Source of the DNA: Treponema sp.
GTDB lineage: Bacteria; Spirochaetota; Spirochaetia; Treponematales; Breznakiellaceae
Assembly: GCA_031276615.1 (NCBI GenBank)
Contig: JAISND010000008.1
Location: 1 to 8,478, forward strand
Length of the DNA: 8,478 nucleotides
Direction: 5' to 3'
Shown here: positions 5,765-8,478 of the stretch, piece after piece
Numbering within the stretch: position 1 is the first letter of the stretch
Layout: every line of letters starts with the position of its first letter
The notes under the pieces: generated by a model
What the model saw: only the letters and a program-made list of their open reading frames with translations
What the model was told of the DNA's origin: nothing
Databases searched by the model: none
Position numbers and translations under genes: made by a program

Positions 5765-7435
5765 ATGAACGACATACAGGTCAGGTTTATAAAAACCGGC
5801 GGCGGGGAGGAAACCACAGGCTGCCCCTTTGGAACCTCCGTGGAATCCCTTGCCGGGTATTTCGGAATCCCGGAAGATACAATCGCGGCGGTAAGGATAA
5901 ACAACGAGATACGCCCCCTTAAAGCGCGGCTTGTCATAAACTGCACGCTTGAACCCGTGTTCCTCGATTCGCCCGAAGGGGCCATGATCTACCGCCGCTC
6001 CCTTGCCTTTATTCTTGCCATCGCGGCCCGTGAACTTTTCCCCGAGCGGAGTCTCTATGTGGGCCATTCCCTGGGAAACAGCTACTACTATACCTTCGGC
6101 TCCGGCAAAAAACCTTCGGAAGGGGATATCGAAGAGCTGAAAAATTCCATCGGCGCCCTGGTAAAGAGGGACCTTCCCATCACCTTTAAATACCTCGCCT
6201 ACGGGGAAGCCCTTGAGGCGTTCAGAAAAAACAGACAGACCGATACGGCCCTGCTTCTGGATCAGCGCAGTGAATCGCGGATCAAGGTCAACGAATGTAA
6301 TGGCCATATTGATGTTTACGTCGAACCCCTGGTTTCAAGAACCGGCCTCCTGTCAAGTTTCGATATCCTGCCCTATCAGGAAGGATTCCTTCTCCGTTTT
6401 CCCGGAGTCGGCAGGGGAAAAACAATCGATCCCTTTATGGACGAACCGAAAATATTTTCGGTCTACAACGAATACAAAAAATGGGGACGCATCGTAGGTG
6501 TCCGGGTTGTGGGCGAGCTGAACTCCCATATCGCGAACCGCACGGTAAGGGATTACATAAGAATCGCCGAAACCTACCAGGCGCGCAAGCTCGGTGAGAT
6601 AGCCGAACGGATCTATGAGCAGCGGGAAAGAATCAGGGTGGTGCTTATAGCGGGGCCCTCAAGCTCCGGAAAAACCACCAGCGCGAAACGGCTTGCCATA
6701 GAGCTTATGGTTATGGGGATAAAGCCGATAGCCCTAAGCCTTGACGATTACTACATCGGCATAGACAAAACCCCCAGGGATGAAAAGGGCGAGCCTGATT
6801 TTGAATGTCTGGAAGCCCTGGATATTCCCTTCCTTAACGGGCAGCTTCTCGCCCTTTACCGCGGCGAAGAGATTACCCTGCCCCTTTACGATTTCAAGAC
6901 CGGCAGGCGAAAGGAAACAGGGGGAAAAAAGATACGCCTTGACCGCAGAACCATGCTCATCGTGGAGGGCATCCACGGACTCAACGACTCCCTTACCCCC
7001 GGTATAGAGCGGGACACAAAATTCAAAATTTACGTCTCCGCCCTTACCCAGTTAAACCTTGACGATCACAACCGCATCCCCACAAGCGACAACCGGCTTC
7101 TGCGGCGCATGGTCAGGGATTACCAGTTCCGCGGCAAGGACGCGGCAAGCACCATAAAAATGTGGCCCGGTGTCCAGGCCGGGGAACGCAGGCATATCTT
7201 CCCCTTCCAGAATTCCGCCGACGCCGCCTTCAATTCGGCCCTTGATTACGAGCTTTCCGTGCTGAAATATTACGCCGATCCCCTGCTGCGCGCGGTCAAA
7301 CCCCATTGCCGTGAATACGCCGAATCGGCAAGGCTCCTTTCTTTCCTTGAAAATTTCGCTCCCGTTCCGCCCCAGTACGTGCCGGGCACGAGCATACTGC
7401 GCGAATTCATCGGGGAAAGCGAATTCAAGTATTAG
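5765..7435 (+). CDS. TGS-domain nucleoside kinase (uridine kinase/phosphoribulokinase family)
   Basis: A 556-residue protein of a known large nucleoside-kinase type. Residues 1-65 resemble a TGS ubiquitin-like domain, and about 70-165 resemble the second additional domain of threonyl-tRNA synthetase (GHSLGNSYYYTF, 100-111). The C-terminal half is a P-loop kinase of the PRK/uridine kinase family: Walker A GPSSSGKT (297-304), SLDDYY (325-330), a PLYDFKTGRR segment (373-382), and LIVEGIHGL (398-406). It probably phosphorylates a ribonucleoside such as uridine or cytidine with ATP or GTP; the exact substrate cannot be read from the sequence. ATG 5765 is chosen because GAGGAG lies five to six bases upstream; TTG 5762 would be too close to it. 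It follows pncB in the same transcript. Confidence 0.9.
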   Translation: MNDIQVRFIKTGGGEETTGCPFGTSVESLAGYFGIPEDTIAAVRINNEIRPLKARLVINCTLEPVFLDSPEGAMIYRRSLAFILAIAARELFPERSLYVGHSLGNSYYYTFGSGKKPSEGDIEELKNSIGALVKRDLPITFKYLAYGEALEAFRKNRQTDTALLLDQRSESRIKVNECNGHIDVYVEPLVSRTGLLSSFDILPYQEGFLLRFPGVGRGKTIDPFMDEPKIFSVYNEYKKWGRIVGVRVVGELNSHIANRTVRDYIRIAETYQARKLGEIAERIYEQRERIRVVLIAGPSSSGKTTSAKRLAIELMVMGIKPIALSLDDYYIGIDKTPRDEKGEPDFECLEALDIPFLNGQLLALYRGEEITLPLYDFKTGRRKETGGKKIRLDRRTMLIVEGIHGLNDSLTPGIERDTKFKIYVSALTQLNLDDHNRIPTSDNRLLRRMVRDYQFRGKDAASTIKMWPGVQAGERRHIFPFQNSADAAFNSALDYELSVLKYYADPLLRAVKPHCREYAESARLLSFLENFAPVPPQYVPGTSILREFIGESEFKY

Positions 7436-7523
7436 GATAAGGCCGGCAAAAACGGACAAAAACTCAAACCAGTATGCTTTGCCGCGGGCGCCATTGCCTT
7501 ACCGGGGGTTTTGCCGGAACATA

Positions 7524-7538
7524 AAACTTGACAAGTTT
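7524..7538. promoter_or_regulatory. 15-bp palindromic operator candidate at the rrf2 promoter
   Basis: AAACTTGACAAGTTT is a perfect palindrome of two 7-bp arms around one central A. It covers the TTGACA -35 box (7528-7533), so a dimer bound here would block RNA polymerase. The adjacent Rrf2 protein is the obvious candidate ligand (autoregulation); this is inferred from position only. It does not match the IscR type 1 or NsrR consensus as I recall them. Confidence 0.5.
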
Positions 7539-7557
7539 AATCCAATAAACCTATTAT
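7528..7557 (+). promoter_or_regulatory. Sigma-70-type promoter of rrf2
   Basis: TTGACA (7528-7533) is a perfect -35 box and TATTAT (7552-7557) is one base from the TATAAT consensus, with an 18-base spacer. The expected transcription start, about seven bases after the -10, falls at or next to the A of the rrf2 ATG (7563), so the mRNA may have no leader. Confidence 0.65.
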
Positions 7558-7562
7558 AGACT

Positions 7563-7958
7563 ATGCTTATTACAAAGGAATCCGATTACGCGGTAAGGAT
7601 CCTCCGCGCCCTCAGGGACGGCGAAAAAAGAACCATGCCGTATGTCTGCGAACAGGAAAACATACCGCACCAGTACGCGTATAAAATCATAAAAAAACTC
7701 GAAAGGGCGGGCCTGGTGCGGAGTTACCGGGGCGCCGGCGGCGGATACACGCTGCTAAAAAACACCGCGAAGATAACGCTTCTTGATGTCGTCAGCGCCG
7801 TTGACAAAGAAGCGTTGCTTTTTGAGTGCCTGCGTCACGGCCATCACTGCCCCATGAACGAGGGCGGAAAAAAGTGCCGGGTTCATATGGAATTCAACCG
7901 GATTCAGAACGTCATACTTTCAAGTTTGAAAGAAAAATCCCTCACGGAAATTTTTTAA
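7563..7958 (+). CDS. Rrf2-family transcriptional regulator, possibly iron-sulfur
   Basis: A 131-residue winged-helix regulator. The N-terminus MLITKESDYAVRILRAL, the recognition region IPHQYAYKIIKKLERAGLV (34-52) and the wing RSYRGAGGGYTL (53-64) are typical of Rrf2/IscR/NsrR proteins, and the length is near the usual 130-165. Three cysteines late in the chain (C89, C96, C105, spacing X6 and X8) lie where IscR and NsrR hold a cluster, so a redox- or iron-sensing cluster is plausible but not shown; C29 is a fourth Cys. ATG 7563 has no ribosome site upstream, and the promoter sits directly before it. The palindrome at 7524-7538 suggests self-repression. The gene is on its own: a structured repeat and then a convergent gene follow, so its targets probably lie elsewhere. 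Confidence 0.9.
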   Translation: MLITKESDYAVRILRALRDGEKRTMPYVCEQENIPHQYAYKIIKKLERAGLVRSYRGAGGGYTLLKNTAKITLLDVVSAVDKEALLFECLRHGHHCPMNEGGKKCRVHMEFNRIQNVILSSLKEKSLTEIF

Positions 7959-7959
7959 C

Positions 7960-7966
7960 AAGGAGG
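7960..7966 (+). promoter_or_regulatory. Orphan Shine-Dalgarno-like sequence after rrf2
   Basis: AAGGAGG begins two bases after the rrf2 stop (7956-7958). No ATG, GTG or TTG with a sensible frame follows at normal spacing; instead a 13-bp hairpin begins at its last base. It may be the remains of the start site of a lost downstream gene, or a chance part of the repeat. Confidence 0.4.
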
Positions 7967-8102
7967 CTTTCCCAAAACTGAAGTTTTGGGAAAGCAGCTT
8001 TAAAGATCGCAGTTTTGCAAGGGTAAAAACCTGAAAAACTGCAAGAGCCTGGACCAAAACCGTGCGCGTTAGCGCACAGTCAATTAGTTTTGGGCAGGCT
8101 CC
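7962..8102. mobile_element. Structured ~141-bp repeat element with imperfect terminal inverted repeats (MITE- or REP-like)
   Basis: The ends are related in inverted orientation: GGAG-GCTTT-CCCAAAACT (7962-7979) against the complement of 8086-8102, GGAG-CCTG-CCCAAAACT. Inside are a 13-bp perfect hairpin with TGAA loop (7966-7978/7983-7995), an 8-bp stem GCAGTTTT/AAAACTGC (8009-8016/8035-8042) and a three-tier stem (8045-8051/8095-8101, 8054-8060/8087-8093, 8062-8067/8072-8077). CAAGGA occurs at 7959-7964 and 8102-8107 and could be a short target duplication, although the left copy overlaps the repeat end. No coding frame was found. It may instead act as a bidirectional end signal between convergent genes. 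Confidence 0.45.
8045..8101. repeat. Three-tier stem-loop between convergent genes
   Basis: Nested complementary arms are GAGCCTG/CAGGCTC (8045-8051, 8095-8101), CCAAAAC/GTTTTGG (8054-8060, 8087-8093) and GTGCGC/GCGCAC (8062-8067, 8072-8077) with a GTTA loop. Small internal loops separate them, with a 9-nt bulge on the right side. It may stop transcription from fliJ or rrf2, but neither strand has a clear T-run directly after the stem. Confidence 0.7.
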
Positions 8103-8136
8103 AAGGAAAACGATTTTTCAGGCCCCGGAACGCCCT

Positions 8137-8478
8137 TTATCTGTCCGGCGCGGACCGCGCCGCCGCTATGTCATCAAGCTCTTTCGCTTCTTCGGCAAAG
8201 ACTTCCCTGCGGTATTCCTTTTCCCGCTTTTCCTTCAGCTTTTCAATGACCTTCCGCTCACGGGAGGCCTCAAGGTAAAGCTGCCGTTTTTCCTCAACAA
8301 GCAGCTCCGCCTTCGCGGCGTCTTCGGCCAGTTTCTCCGCTTCCCGATCCAGGCGGACGATGTAATTGTCCCAGATCAGAATGTCAGCGGCGCCCTTCCC
8401 GCCCGAAAAACGTTCCCGGGCCGCGTGGCTGCGGTTTTCGGCGGTTTGTCTGATCCTGCTTTCGATTTCCGCAAGCGC
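8137..8478 (-). CDS. fliJ: Flagellar export protein FliJ, C-terminal part (partial)
   Basis: On the minus strand a frame is open from the window edge (8478) to TAA at 8137-8139 and gives 113 residues. It is highly charged and almost wholly helical/coiled-coil, with the run VEEKRQLYLEASRERKVIEKLKEKREKEYRREV (61-93) matching the C-terminal pattern of FliJ, where the conserved R/K-ERK-x-EKLKE-K region occurs. FliJ is the soluble stalk-like part of the flagellar type III export ATPase, working with FliI and FliH at the cytosolic base. The N-terminus and any upstream fli genes lie outside the window. The forward frame over the same DNA is a low-complexity Ser/Phe-rich shadow. Another coiled-coil protein is possible, but FliJ is the best fit. 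Confidence 0.8.
   Translation of the reverse strand, partial: ALAEIESRIRQTAENRSHAARERFSGGKGAADILIWDNYIVRLDREAEKLAEDAAKAELLVEEKRQLYLEASRERKVIEKLKEKREKEYRREVFAEEAKELDDIAAARSAPDR

Larger units (their letters stand above)
7436..7562 (+). promoter_or_regulatory. Intergenic region between kinase and rrf2, with a long-range inverted repeat
   Basis: No gene is visible in these 127 bases. CCGGCAAAA (7443-7451) and TTTTGCCGG (7509-7517) are reverse complements 57 bases apart and may form a stem that closes the end of the pncB-kinase transcript, but no T-run follows. The right part holds the rrf2 promoter. Base composition becomes AT-rich only after about 7520. Confidence 0.4.

Noticed and set aside
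7962..8102. CRISPR array
   Set aside because: The repeats are inverted and of differing length, with no regular direct-repeat/spacer pattern and no cas gene in view.
8090..8278. Forward 62-residue ORF near the right edge
   Set aside because: It is a Ser/Phe-rich shadow of the minus-strand fliJ and begins inside the structured element.

Overview
The window is a GC-rich bacterial stretch that reads best as a spirochaete, probably of the Treponema group. This is inferred from gene content and style: a flagellar export protein FliJ C-terminus at the right edge, a TGS-domain nucleoside kinase of the type found in Treponema and Thermotoga, and tightly packed genes. No rRNA or marker gene fixes the taxonomy.

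Left block, 1-3953, + strand: a closely coupled gene string. The end of an unidentified gene (1-60) runs into a short beta-ketoacyl-synthase-like protein of the chain-length-factor type. Then come a PlsC-type lysophospholipid acyltransferase, a NodB-type polysaccharide deacetylase lipoprotein, and accD and accA, the carboxyltransferase subunits of acetyl-CoA carboxylase. Junctions are ATGA overlaps (725-728, 1516-1519), a 1-nt gap (2350) and an 8-nt overlap (3150-3157), so the genes are probably one transcript. The first two genes resemble a pair common in aryl-polyene and related fatty-acid-like clusters; accDA would supply malonyl-CoA.

Middle, 3954-4199: a leader dominated by inverted repeats. 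A 95-nt palindrome (4002-4096) contains a smaller hairpin that competes with it, and a second perfect hairpin follows (4127-4148). Both hairpins have CUUG-type loops. A possible 71-codon ORF spans the region and overlaps the next start codon as TGATG. Then come pncB (nicotinate phosphoribosyltransferase, NAD salvage) and a large nucleoside kinase, a salvage pair.

Right block: after a 127-nt gap there is an Rrf2-family regulator. Its promoter-like sequence places the start codon almost at the expected +1, and a perfect 15-bp palindrome covers the -35 box. Between this gene and the convergent fliJ end (8137-8478, - strand) lies a roughly 141-bp structured element with imperfect terminal inverted repeats (7962-8102).

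No CRISPR array, tRNA, rRNA or transposase gene was seen. The least explained parts are the two inverted-repeat regions and the leaderless, palindrome-covered rrf2 promoter.
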